A DNA stretch of 64,000 nt from the NCBI RefSeq assembly GCF_040610475.1, contig NZ_JBEXMJ010000010.1:1-64000 (forward strand), read 5' to 3'. Under the pieces are notes generated by a model. It searched no databases. It saw nothing but the letters and a program-made list of their open reading frames with translations, and had not been told where the DNA came from. This DNA is from Actinopolymorpha sp. NPDC004070 (GTDB lineage: Bacteria; Actinomycetota; Actinomycetes; Propionibacteriales; Actinopolymorphaceae). Below are positions 19,877-27,061 of the stretch, one piece after another (the stretch's first letter is position 1; each line of letters begins with the position of its first letter). A program made the position numbers and the translations under genes.

Positions 19877-20311
19877 TCAGTGCCGCTGCCCGCGGCCGGC
19901 GCGGCGGGCCCGCACCCGGCGGGCGACGGCGTTGAGGAGCCGGAGCCGGCTGACCACGACGGCGACCAGATCCTGCGGGGGCACCGCGCCGACCTGCCAG
20001 GAGTCGACACCTTCGTACGGGTTGTCCCGCTCCACCCACCAGCCCTCGGGCTCGCGGCGGACCAGCCGTTTCACCGACAGCGGACGGTGCGGCAGCCGGA
20101 CCAGGACCAGAGAACCCGGCCGCACGACGACCTCGGGCTCCCCCGCCGCCCTCTCCTCGGTACTTCCCCCGGTGCTTCTCCCGGGCTCCGCGTTGCCCGT
20201 GGGCGCGGAAACGCCCGCGACGCCGGTGTAGCGCACCACCAGCCGGTCTCCGTCCCGTAGCGTCGGTTGCATGGACCGTCCGCGTACGACGGCAATTCCG
20301 AACCGCGGCAC
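19877..20311 (-). CDS. sodX: S26-type signal peptidase, probable nickel-type SOD maturation protease
   Basis: 144 aa. It has the S26 catalytic serine in [12 protein letters not shown] near residue 13 and the general-base lysine in [12 protein letters not shown], followed by a WWVERDNP segment; no obvious membrane anchor. It sits divergently 99 bp from sodN, the arrangement seen in actinobacteria where SodX removes the SodN propeptide to expose His1 of the nickel hook. A 25-residue Ser/Thr/Glu insert lies between the two catalytic motifs. Confidence 0.85.
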   Translation of the reverse strand: MPRFGIAVVRGRSMQPTLRDGDRLVVRYTGVAGVSAPTGNAEPGRSTGGSTEERAAGEPEVVVRPGSLVLVRLPHRPLSVKRLVRREPEGWWVERDNPYEGVDSWQVGAVPPQDLVAVVVSRLRLLNAVARRVRARRAGRGQRH

Positions 20312-20410
20312 AAGCTCCCCCGCTCACCAGTGTTTGAATGCGGTAGTAGTGTCACAAGACGTTGCAAGGGAACCAAACCACCCAGACACGGTTGGGAAGG
20401 AAGGGCGAGG

Positions 20411-20815
20411 ATGTTTTCGCGTCTGATCGCACCGGCAGTGGAAGTCTCGGCACACTGTGATCTGCCGTGCGGGGTGTACGACCCGGCCCAGGCACGGATC
20501 GAGGCCCAGTCGGTCAAGGAGATCATCAAGAAGCTCGATGGCAACTCCGACCCCGACTTCCGGGTTCGGGCGTTGTTGATCAAGGAGCAGCGGGCAGAGC
20601 TGGTCAAGCACCACCTGTGGGTGCTGTGGACCGACTACTTCAAGCCGCCGCACTTCGAGAAGTACCCGCAGCTGCACACGCTCGTCAACGAGGCCACCAA
20701 GCTCGCCGGCGCCTCGGGCACCAAGGGCTCGGCCGACCTCAAGGTCGCCGACGAACTGCTCGCCAAGATCGACGAGATCGCGGACATCTTCTGGGAGACC
20801 AAGAAGGCAGCCTGA
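20411..20815 (+). CDS. sodN: Nickel superoxide dismutase
   Basis: 134 aa from ATG 20411. A 14-residue propeptide (MFSRLIAPAVEVSA) precedes HCDLPCGVY, the nickel hook; the His amine/imidazole and the two Cys ligate Ni after cleavage. The rest is the four-helix bundle of Ni-SOD. It dismutates superoxide to peroxide and oxygen in the cytoplasm. Divergent from sodX; the 99-bp gap must hold both promoters. I could not identify a convincing Nur box there. Confidence 0.97.
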   Translation: MFSRLIAPAVEVSAHCDLPCGVYDPAQARIEAQSVKEIIKKLDGNSDPDFRVRALLIKEQRAELVKHHLWVLWTDYFKPPHFEKYPQLHTLVNEATKLAGASGTKGSADLKVADELLAKIDEIADIFWETKKAA

Positions 20816-20856
20816 CCGCGTCCCGGCGACGGCGACCGCACGCCCGAGCACCCGGC

Positions 20857-20902
20857 CACGAACCGCACCGACTCCCGCGACGCGGGAGCGGTGCGGTTCG
20901 TG
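20857..20902 (+). terminator. sodN terminator hairpin
   Basis: 14-bp perfect outer stem CACGAACCGCACCG / CGGTGCGGTTCGTG (20857-20870 / 20889-20902), a bulged A, then a 7-bp inner stem CTCCCGC / GCGGGAG with a GAC loop. It starts 42 bp after the sodN stop and is followed by CTTTCC. Confidence 0.85.
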
Positions 20903-20912
20903 CTTTCCGCCG

Positions 20913-20930
20913 GCGCGCAGATCTGCGCGC
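20913..20930. promoter_or_regulatory. Perfect 18-bp palindrome upstream of rsbW-sigF
   Basis: GCGCGCAGATCTGCGCGC is its own reverse complement. It lies just past the sodN terminator and 270 bp before the rsbW start, in a 385-bp gene-free stretch (20816-21200). It could be an operator or a second hairpin. A second, weaker dyad TTGGC-N10-GCCAA is at 21015-21034. No SigB/SigF-type promoter (GTTT-N14-GGGTA) was found in the stretch. Confidence 0.5.
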
Positions 20931-21200
20931 ACCGACACACCGCGTCGACACGCCGCACCGACGCGCCACCACACTTCGAAGCTCCACATCACGTTGTCAC
21001 GTGTAGCGATGCGATTGGCACTCCCCGTCGCCAAACCTGCCGCCAGCAGGTAGTCTCCCGGCGTACGGTGGGGCTGTCCCGACCGAAGCCCGCGACCGAA
21101 GGCCCGACCGACAGGTTCGGCCATCTCGACGACGCGCACCCGGACCCTCGCGCGCACACCCGTCGAGCGCCCCCTGCAACCACCTGCGGAGGAACCCCCA

Positions 21201-21800
21201 GTGACCGAGGTACCGCACAGCGCCGAGGCGGAACAAGGCGACCAGGACACAGATGTCGTGGAGCTCGGCGTACCCGCACGAACCGCGTACGTCTCGGTCC
21301 TCCGCACAACGGCAGCCGCGTTGGCAGCCCGACTCGACTTCACCCTCGACGAGATCGAGGACCTGCGCATCGCGGTCGACGAGGCGAGCGCGCTCCTGCT
21401 CCACCAGGCAGTGGCCGGGACGCAACTGCGATGCCGGTTCGAACTCTCCGGTGACGAGCTCACCGTCGCGGTCACGGTCCACTCGCGCAACCCGCGGGTG
21501 CCCGCCCGTAACTCCTTCTCCTGGACAGTGCTCACCGCACTCGCCGGCCAGGTCGACACCCTCGTAGAGCCCGAACACCAGCGGGCCACCGTCACGCTGA
21601 CCAAGCGTGGCGAGACCGCGGGCCTGGTGCCCCCATCGGGTGGCGCCGTCCGCACCCTCGACGACGCGCGCAGCCAGCGCGGTCGAGGTCACCACAAGAA
21701 CACTGGCGAATCCGGTACGTCGCCCGAGGGCAGCGCCGCGTCGTCCGGCGGCACCTCGGCGGAGTTACCGCCACGGGGAAGAGGCTCGGCAGAGAAATGA
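21201..21800 (+). CDS. rsbW: Anti-sigma factor, RsbW/SpoIIAB family
   Basis: 199 aa, GTG start preceded by GGAGGA. It has a GHKL-type ATPase fold: VPARTAYVSVLRTTAAALAA, then the N-box-like DEIEDLRIAVDEASALLLH typical of actinobacterial RsbW/UsfX proteins. A disordered Gly/Ser/Arg tail of about 50 residues follows. It would bind and inhibit the SigF-type sigma factor encoded immediately downstream (ATGA overlap) and be released by a phosphorylation-controlled antagonist. No anti-anti-sigma gene is in the window. Confidence 0.88.
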   Translation: MTEVPHSAEAEQGDQDTDVVELGVPARTAYVSVLRTTAAALAARLDFTLDEIEDLRIAVDEASALLLHQAVAGTQLRCRFELSGDELTVAVTVHSRNPRVPARNSFSWTVLTALAGQVDTLVEPEHQRATVTLTKRGETAGLVPPSGGAVRTLDDARSQRGRGHHKNTGESGTSPEGSAASSGGTSAELPPRGRGSAEK

Positions 21801-22621
21801 TCGAACACCCAGTGACGCACGATTTCGGGTCGGCACCCGAAGACCTGCCAGGCCTGGACCGGGTGCTCGACACCCGGACGCTGACCCGCGAGCTCTTCGC
21901 CCACCTCGCGCGCTTCGACTGCGACGACCCGCGCCGAGCCAAGGTCCGCGACCGCCTCGTGGAAATGCACCTGCCGCTGGTCGAGCATCTCGCCCGCAGG
22001 TTCCGCAACCGTGGTGAGCCGCTGGACGACCTGGTGCAGGTCGGCACGATCGGCCTGATCAAGTCGGTGGACCGGTTCGACGCCGAACGCGGTGTGGAGT
22101 TCTCCACGTACGCGACACCCACCATCGTCGGTGAGCTCAAGCGGCACTTCCGCGACCGCGGCTGGGCCATCCGGGTTCCCCGCCGACTGCAGGAACTGCG
22201 GCTGTCCCTCGCCACCGTGACCGGCGACCTCACCCAGGAACTCGGCCGCGCACCGACGGTCGGGGAGCTCTCGGGCAAGCTCGGTGTGCGCGAGGAGGAG
22301 GTCCTCGAGGGGCTCGAGTCGGCCAACGCCTACAGCACGTTGTCCCTCGACGCACCCGACCAGGGGCAGGACGACGCACCCGCGGTCGTGGACTCCCTCG
22401 GCACCGAGGACGAGGCGCTGGAAGGTGTCGAATACCGCGAGGCCCTGCGGCCGTTGCTGTCGCAGCTTCCCGAGCGGGAGAAGCGCATTCTGCTGCTGCG
22501 GTTCTTCAAGGGCATGACGCAATCACAGATTGCGGCCGAGGTCGGCATCTCGCAGATGCACGTGTCCCGATTGCTGTCGCGCACGCTCGCGCAACTTCGC
22601 GAACGCCTGTTGCAGGACTGA
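21797..22621 (+). CDS. sigF: RNA polymerase sigma factor of the SigB/SigF family
   Basis: 274 aa with sigma-70 regions 2, 3 and 4. Region 2 includes PLVEHLARRFRNRGEPLDDLVQVGTIGL (core-binding and -10 recognition), region 3 ELKRHFRDRGWAIRVPRRLQE, and region 4 the helix-turn-helix MTQSQIAAEVGISQMHVSRLL. Region 1 is absent. It directs stress or stationary-phase transcription. It is translationally coupled to the anti-sigma gene. Confidence 0.95.
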   Translation: MIEHPVTHDFGSAPEDLPGLDRVLDTRTLTRELFAHLARFDCDDPRRAKVRDRLVEMHLPLVEHLARRFRNRGEPLDDLVQVGTIGLIKSVDRFDAERGVEFSTYATPTIVGELKRHFRDRGWAIRVPRRLQELRLSLATVTGDLTQELGRAPTVGELSGKLGVREEEVLEGLESANAYSTLSLDAPDQGQDDAPAVVDSLGTEDEALEGVEYREALRPLLSQLPEREKRILLLRFFKGMTQSQIAAEVGISQMHVSRLLSRTLAQLRERLLQD

Positions 22622-22635
22622 CAAGACGGAATCGC

Positions 22636-22672
22636 CGCCGCGCACCACCACATGCACACGCGGCGTTCTTTT
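22636..22672 (+). terminator. sigF terminator
   Basis: CGCCGCG (22636-22642) pairs with CGCGGCG (22659-22665) around a 16-nt loop, followed by TTCTTTT, one of the few T-rich tails in the window. Confidence 0.7.
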
Positions 22673-22704
22673 CCCGGCTTTCCCGGCTCTCCCGGGCCGA
22701 CGAC

Positions 22705-23277
22705 CTAGTCCCGGAAGACGGCGGTCGAGGGGGGCGCGAGTACGAGCACCAGCGTGAGGATCGCCGTCGCCAGCATGCTCGCGCCGACGACGGTCGTGCT
22801 CCCCGACAGGAGTTCGTAGCCCAGCGGCAGCATCAGCAACTGGATCGCGACCACCGGACCGCGACTCCATCGACGGCCGCGCAGCAGACCCCATGCCAGA
22901 AACCCAAGTCCTACCCCGGCGGCGAGCACGAACACGCCCGCGCTGGCGGCGATTCCCATCCCGCGAGTGCGGGTGATGATCGCCTCGACGGTCAGCCAGC
23001 CGCCGGCCACCACCGCACCCAGTGCTTCCAGGACGACCACGACCGCCGCGACGTACAACGTGGCCGGCGTGCGTTGCGGCCGGGAGCCCGCCTCCGGCGG
23101 CTGTTCGACCGGGTGTTCGACCGGCTGTCCGGTCGGGTGTGGGTTTGCCGGCCGGTGCGCCGTCTGCCCCTTCTGGGGCCGCCCCGGTCGTCCACCGGAG
23201 CTCTTCCCGGCGGAGCCGGCGGTCGCGGCGGCGGGCGTCGACGACTTCGGTGAGGTACTGGGACGACGGCGGGACAT
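22705..23277 (-). CDS. Small integral membrane protein, unknown function
   Basis: 190 aa from ATG 23277 (MSRRRPSTSPKSS). The first ~75 residues are Ser/Pro/Gly/Gln-rich with short HPTGQP/VEHPVEQP repeats. Four hydrophobic segments follow (TLYVAAVVVVLEALGAVVAG; SAGVFVLAAGVGLGFLAWGL; VVAIQLLMLPLGYELL; ASMLATAILTLVLVLAPP). I associate this topology with a widespread small actinobacterial membrane family but cannot assign a function. It is divergent from whiB1. Confidence 0.75.
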   Translation of the reverse strand: MSRRRPSTSPKSSTPAAATAGSAGKSSGGRPGRPQKGQTAHRPANPHPTGQPVEHPVEQPPEAGSRPQRTPATLYVAAVVVVLEALGAVVAGGWLTVEAIITRTRGMGIAASAGVFVLAAGVGLGFLAWGLLRGRRWSRGPVVAIQLLMLPLGYELLSGSTTVVGASMLATAILTLVLVLAPPSTAVFRD

Positions 23278-23436
23278 ACCGCGAAGGTTACCTACCACGG
23301 GACCGGTGGACGCCGCCGCGAGGGCCGCGCCGGCCCGTCGATATGCTGTGTGGTTTGCGGCGACATGTTCGGTGCGTGTAGATCAAAATTACACTGGGTG
23401 ACCGATGGGCCTGGTTTGTGACGTAACCGACATGGA

Positions 23437-23462
23437 CTTTTCCGCGGCATAACGCGGAAAGG
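23437..23462 (+). promoter_or_regulatory. Inverted repeat in the whiB1 upstream region
   Basis: TTTCCGCG (23439-23446) pairs perfectly with CGCGGAAA (23453-23460) around GCATAA; one wobble and one C-G pair extend it. It sits in the 420-bp gap 23278-23697 upstream of whiB1. It could be an operator dyad, or a leader hairpin if transcription starts further upstream. Confidence 0.45.
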
Positions 23463-23614
23463 GTCTTGTGTATCGCTGGCAGAGTTGAAACTATCGAGCC
23501 TGCAGAGAGGCGCAGACACCCGATCGGTGCGTGCGCCGGGGGCTGACGTACCGCGATCACATACGTGTGGCCGCCACCAGGATGCTGGTGCGCGCTCGTT
23601 GTCACGCAAAAGAT

Positions 23615-23639
23615 CGTGAAAGTGTTCACACAGTAGAAT
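23615..23639 (+). promoter_or_regulatory. whiB1 promoter with CRP/GlxR-like site
   Basis: CGTGAAAGTGTTCACA (23615-23630) matches the CRP-family consensus TGTGA-N6-TCACA at 9 of 10 half-site bases. Three bases further on is a -10-like TAGAAT (23634-23639), 58 bp before the whiB1 ATG. In M. tuberculosis the whiB1 promoter is known to be bound by the cAMP receptor protein; this looks like the same wiring, though the position relative to the -10 would favour repression. Confidence 0.65.
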
Positions 23640-23697
23640 CAAGCCACCTGCGAGGCCGGTGGATCCGGCACGCAACGAACTGAGGAGTGAAGCCTTG

Positions 23698-23949
23698 ATG
23701 GACTGGCGCCACCGGGCCATCTGCCGGGACGAGGACCCTGAGCTGTTCTTCCCCATCGGGAACACCGGGCCCGCGCTCCTGCAGATCGAGGAGGCCAAGG
23801 CGGTCTGCCGTCGTTGTGAAGTCGTCGACCTCTGTCTGCAGTGGGCCCTTGAAACCGGCCAGGACGCCGGAGTCTGGGGCGGAATGAGCGAAGAGGAGCG
23901 ACGGGCGCTCAAGCGCCGCGCCGCCCGCTCCCGGGCCCGCATCATCTGA
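23698..23949 (+). CDS. whiB1: WhiB-family Fe-S transcriptional regulator WhiB1 (WblE)
   Basis: 83 aa from ATG 23698 with GAGGAGTGA upstream. The four [4Fe-4S] cysteines are C9, C37, C40 and C46, followed by GVWGGMSEEERRALKRR, the turn and DNA-binding tail. The sequence follows mycobacterial WhiB1 almost residue by residue (MDWRHRAICRDEDPELFFP). WhiB1 is an NO-sensing protein that binds the primary sigma factor. The next gene is a convergent pdtaS homologue, as in M. tuberculosis Rv3219-Rv3220c. Confidence 0.96.
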   Translation: MDWRHRAICRDEDPELFFPIGNTGPALLQIEEAKAVCRRCEVVDLCLQWALETGQDAGVWGGMSEEERRALKRRAARSRARII

Positions 23950-23968
23950 TTTCGCGACGCCTGGAAGC

Positions 23969-23998
23969 AGCCCCCGCCCCTCGGGCGGGGGCTTGTTT
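23969..23998. terminator. whiB1/pdtaS shared terminator
   Basis: 11-bp stem AGCCCCCGCCC (23969-23979) / GGGCGGGGGCT (23983-23993) with a CTC loop, followed by TGTTTC. It lies between the convergent whiB1 and pdtaS genes. Confidence 0.85.
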
Positions 23999-24035
23999 CA
24001 TGTCCGCTGTCAGTTCCGCGCGGAGGTCGGCGGCG

Positions 24036-25550
24036 TCAGAGCCTTGGGCGTCGGAGTTGGGCGTGCCGGCCCCGTCCGCGTGGCTGCCCCTCGTCGGGGA
24101 GATCCACCACCACCCGCGTCCCGCTGCCTTCCTCCCGGCCGCCGATCGACAGCACCCCGCCGAGTTCGCTCTCCACCAGCGTGCGGACGATCTGCAGCCC
24201 CAGCTGACCGGAGCGCTCCAGGTCGAAGTCCGTGGGCAGCCCCTGCCCGTCGTCCTCGACCACCACCCGCAACCGGCCCGCCGACCTGTCCGCGAGCACC
24301 TCGACCCGGCCACCTCGCCTGCCCACACCGTGCTGGACGGCGTTCTGCGCGACCTCGGTGATCACCATCGCCAGCGGAGTCGCCGTCTCCGCGCCGAGCA
24401 GACCGAACGATCCGACCCGCCGGGGCACCACCCGGGTCTCCGGGACCGACACCTCGGCCACCATCGCCAGCACCCGGTCGGCCACCTCGTCGAACTCCAC
24501 GCGTTCCTCGAACGCCGTGGACAGGGTCTCGTGCACGATCGCGATCGTGCCCACCCGCCGGACCGCTTCCTCCAGGGCCTCCCGCCCACCGGCCACCCCG
24601 ATCCGCCGAGCCTGCAGGCGAAGCAGCGCCGCAACCGTCTGCAAGTTGTTCTTGACACGGTGATGGATCTCGCGGATCGTCGCGTCCTTCGTGAGGAGTT
24701 CCCGCTCGCGCCGGCGTAGGTCGGTGACGTCGCGAACCAACACCAGTGCACCCACCTGGGTGGCGTTCGGCACCAACGGGATCACCCGCATGGTGACCAC
24801 CGCACCGTTGTTCTCCACCTCGGTCTGGCGGGGCGCGCGCCCGGAGATGAGCACCGGAATGGCCTCGTCCACCGGGCGGCGCGACGGCGGCAGCAGCCCG
24901 GCGGTGATCGTTCCCAGGTGACAGCCGAGGAGGTCGCCGGTCAGGCCGAGCCGGCGGTACGCCGACTGGGCGTTGGGACTCGCGTACGTCACGATCCCGT
25001 CCACGTCGAGCCGGATCAGCCCGTCACCCACCCGGGGCGCCGCGTCCAGGTCGGCCGGCTCCCCCGGCAAAGGAAACCCACCCTCGCTGATCATCTGCGC
25101 GAGATCCGCCGCGGTCTTGAGATACGTCAGCTCCAGCCGGCTTGGCGTTCGGACCGACAGCAAGTTCGTGTTGCGGGTGATGACGCCGAGTACCTGGCCG
25201 GCTCGCCGCACCGGGATGCTCTCGATCCGGACCGGCACCTCGTCCCGCCACTCCGGGTCGCCCTCCCGGCAGATCCGGCCGTCGTCGTAGGCGGTGTCGA
25301 GCAGTTGCCTGCGCCCCCGGGGGACGAACGACCCCACCAGGTCGTCGAGGTGAGCGGTCGGTCCCGTCGTCGGACGCATCTGCGCGCACGCCCAGAACCC
25401 CAGCCCCTCGCGGTCGGGGACCCACAGAACCAGATCGGCGAACGACAGGTCCGCGAGCATCTGCCACTCGGCCACCAGCCGGTGCAGCCACTCACGATCG
25501 AGCTCGGCGAGCTCGGTGTACTGGCGGACCACGTCATCGAGGGAGGGCAC
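24036..25550 (-). CDS. pdtaS: Sensor histidine kinase PdtaS
   Basis: 504 aa. An N-terminal GAF-like domain (to about residue 150) is followed by a PAS domain (DGLIRLDVDGIVTYASPNAQ...). A HisKA_2 dimerisation domain follows, with the phospho-acceptor His in EIHHRVKNNLQTVAALLRLQ, then the HATPase motifs (AQNAVQHG, VVEDDGQGLP). This is the soluble kinase of the PdtaS/PdtaR two-component system, whose response regulator is an ANTAR RNA-binding antiterminator. PdtaR is not in the window. The linkage to whiB1 matches mycobacteria. Confidence 0.93.
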   Translation of the reverse strand: MPSLDDVVRQYTELAELDREWLHRLVAEWQMLADLSFADLVLWVPDREGLGFWACAQMRPTTGPTAHLDDLVGSFVPRGRRQLLDTAYDDGRICREGDPEWRDEVPVRIESIPVRRAGQVLGVITRNTNLLSVRTPSRLELTYLKTAADLAQMISEGGFPLPGEPADLDAAPRVGDGLIRLDVDGIVTYASPNAQSAYRRLGLTGDLLGCHLGTITAGLLPPSRRPVDEAIPVLISGRAPRQTEVENNGAVVTMRVIPLVPNATQVGALVLVRDVTDLRRRERELLTKDATIREIHHRVKNNLQTVAALLRLQARRIGVAGGREALEEAVRRVGTIAIVHETLSTAFEERVEFDEVADRVLAMVAEVSVPETRVVPRRVGSFGLLGAETATPLAMVITEVAQNAVQHGVGRRGGRVEVLADRSAGRLRVVVEDDGQGLPTDFDLERSGQLGLQIVRTLVESELGGVLSIGGREEGSGTRVVVDLPDEGQPRGRGRHAQLRRPRL

Positions 25551-25662
25551 GCCGAGAGCGTAACCGGAGGGCGCGCTAGTCTCGCCGCCTGCGGCGGTTC
25601 GATCACGCCCGGGCGGTCCTCGATAGCACGCGGAGCACGCGTATGTCTGGAAGGATGTCCCC

Positions 25663-26571
25663 GTGGGGGTTCGGTCAGGTTACTGGGAACACGTCCGCGC
25701 CAGCGGGTTCAGGCTGCCCGACGACCGGCCCCTCGACGACCTCACCGCCGAGCTGGTGCAGATGCTCGGCGACCCCGACCCACGGGTCCGCGACGGAATC
25801 GCCCGGCCGGTGCTTCTCACCTGGCTGGGCGACGGCGTGTACGACGAGCTGCTGACCGGCTTCGGCGACGGAGTGGCCGAGGGCCTGTACACCGGGCTCG
25901 GCGAGGACGGCACCGATACGGTGTTCCGGCGCGCGGGCTCTGCCATGTTGCTGACCGAGGCGGTGCTGCGCGACCAGACCGCCAGGGTCCTGCACTCCGA
26001 CGCGATCTTCCGCTGGGGCGACCGGGCGGCGTCGTGGTTCGTCCGCGAACGCGATCTCCGCGGATACGTCGACGGGCACGGCTGGGCGCACGCGGTCGCC
26101 CACGGCGCCGACCTGCTCGCGGCGCTGGCCCGCTCCGAGCACTTCGAGAAGCTCGAGCTCACGGTGCTGCTCGACGTGATGGCCGACCGGCTGCTCACAC
26201 CCTCCGGCTTCCACTTCCGCAACGGCGAGGACGACCGGCTGGCGTTCGCGGTGATGACCGTGCTCCACCGCAACCTGCTCGATGTCGACGTGCTGGAGCC
26301 GTGGGTCGAACGCCTCGCCGCCGCACTCGTGCCGCCGCACGTCGGCGACGACGAGCCCCGGCCCGAGTGGCCCACCCCGGTCGCCGGCAACACCGGCTCG
26401 TTCCTGCGGGCGCTGCACCTGCAACTGGCGCTCGGAGTCGTCGGGCAGCAGACGCCGCGCGACGTGGCGTTGTTCGGAACACCTCCGCAGGTACGCGCCG
26501 ACCTGCTGCTGGTGCTGTTGCGGGTGCTGAGGGCCAGCCGACCGGGGCTGTTCTCCGCGCCGTCGCGCTGA
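25663..26571 (+). CDS. DUF2785 domain-containing protein
   Basis: 302 aa, GTG start with GGAAGGA upstream. It begins with YWEHVRASGFRLPDDRPLDDLTAELVQML and has WFVRERDLRGYVDGHGWAHAVAHGADLLAALARS, the core of the DUF2785 family of helical-repeat proteins (quoted in part). The GHGWAHAVAHGAD segment suggests a ligand or metal site, but no activity is established. Downstream, GCGCTGACGTTCC is repeated twice around the stop. Confidence 0.85.
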   Translation: MGVRSGYWEHVRASGFRLPDDRPLDDLTAELVQMLGDPDPRVRDGIARPVLLTWLGDGVYDELLTGFGDGVAEGLYTGLGEDGTDTVFRRAGSAMLLTEAVLRDQTARVLHSDAIFRWGDRAASWFVRERDLRGYVDGHGWAHAVAHGADLLAALARSEHFEKLELTVLLDVMADRLLTPSGFHFRNGEDDRLAFAVMTVLHRNLLDVDVLEPWVERLAAALVPPHVGDDEPRPEWPTPVAGNTGSFLRALHLQLALGVVGQQTPRDVALFGTPPQVRADLLLVLLRVLRASRPGLFSAPSR

Positions 26572-26731
26572 CGTTCCCCATGCTTGCGCGCTGACGTTCC
26601 GCTCTTCGTTCGCCGACCTCAGGCGCGTCACGGTCAGAACCCTTTCCCCGAGCCTGCCCGGGCACTACTCTCGTCGCGGCTGTCCGGCACGGAGGGTCGT
26701 CGTACGTCGTCGTAGGTCGACGGAGGTCGTC

Positions 26732-27061
26732 ATGGTGGCACCAGCAGCACGCAGAGCCGCACCACTGGTCACGCCTACCCGGGTGGTGGTCGCGGTCCTG
26801 CTCGCGGCGCCGTTCGTGGGCACGTTGTGGTCGTCGTCGTACGCCCGGGTCGAGCCGCGCCTCGGAGCGTTCCCGTTCTTCTACTGGTACCAGATCCTGT
26901 GGATCTTCCTGTCCGCCCTGTGCACAGGCGCGGCCTACCTGCTGGTGCGGCGGGAGAACCGCCGACGCGGCATCTCCACGTCGACCTCGGCGGCCGCGGC
27001 AGCCGGCGGCCCGAACACCACGACCAGGCCGACCGACCGGACCGAAGGCGGTACTCGATGA
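26732..27061 (+). CDS. DUF3311 small membrane protein
   Basis: 109 aa, ATG with GGAGGTCGTC upstream. It has two transmembrane helices, the second in the FPFFYWYQILWIFLSALCTGA segment diagnostic of DUF3311, and a Ser/Thr-rich tail. DUF3311 genes typically precede a sodium:solute symporter gene, exactly as here (ATGA overlap at 27058), so it is probably a small accessory subunit. Confidence 0.9.
   Translation: MVAPAARRAAPLVTPTRVVVAVLLAAPFVGTLWSSSYARVEPRLGAFPFFYWYQILWIFLSALCTGAAYLLVRRENRRRGISTSTSAAAAAGGPNTTTRPTDRTEGGTR

Noticed and set aside
20312..20410. Nur (nickel) box upstream of sodN
   Set aside because: Fragments such as GTCACAAGACGTTGCAA are suggestive, but no symmetric site of the expected length and spacing could be drawn.
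21015..21034. CIRCE-like half-site TTGGCACTC
   Set aside because: One half resembles the HrcA box TTAGCACTC but the GAGTGCTAA partner is missing.
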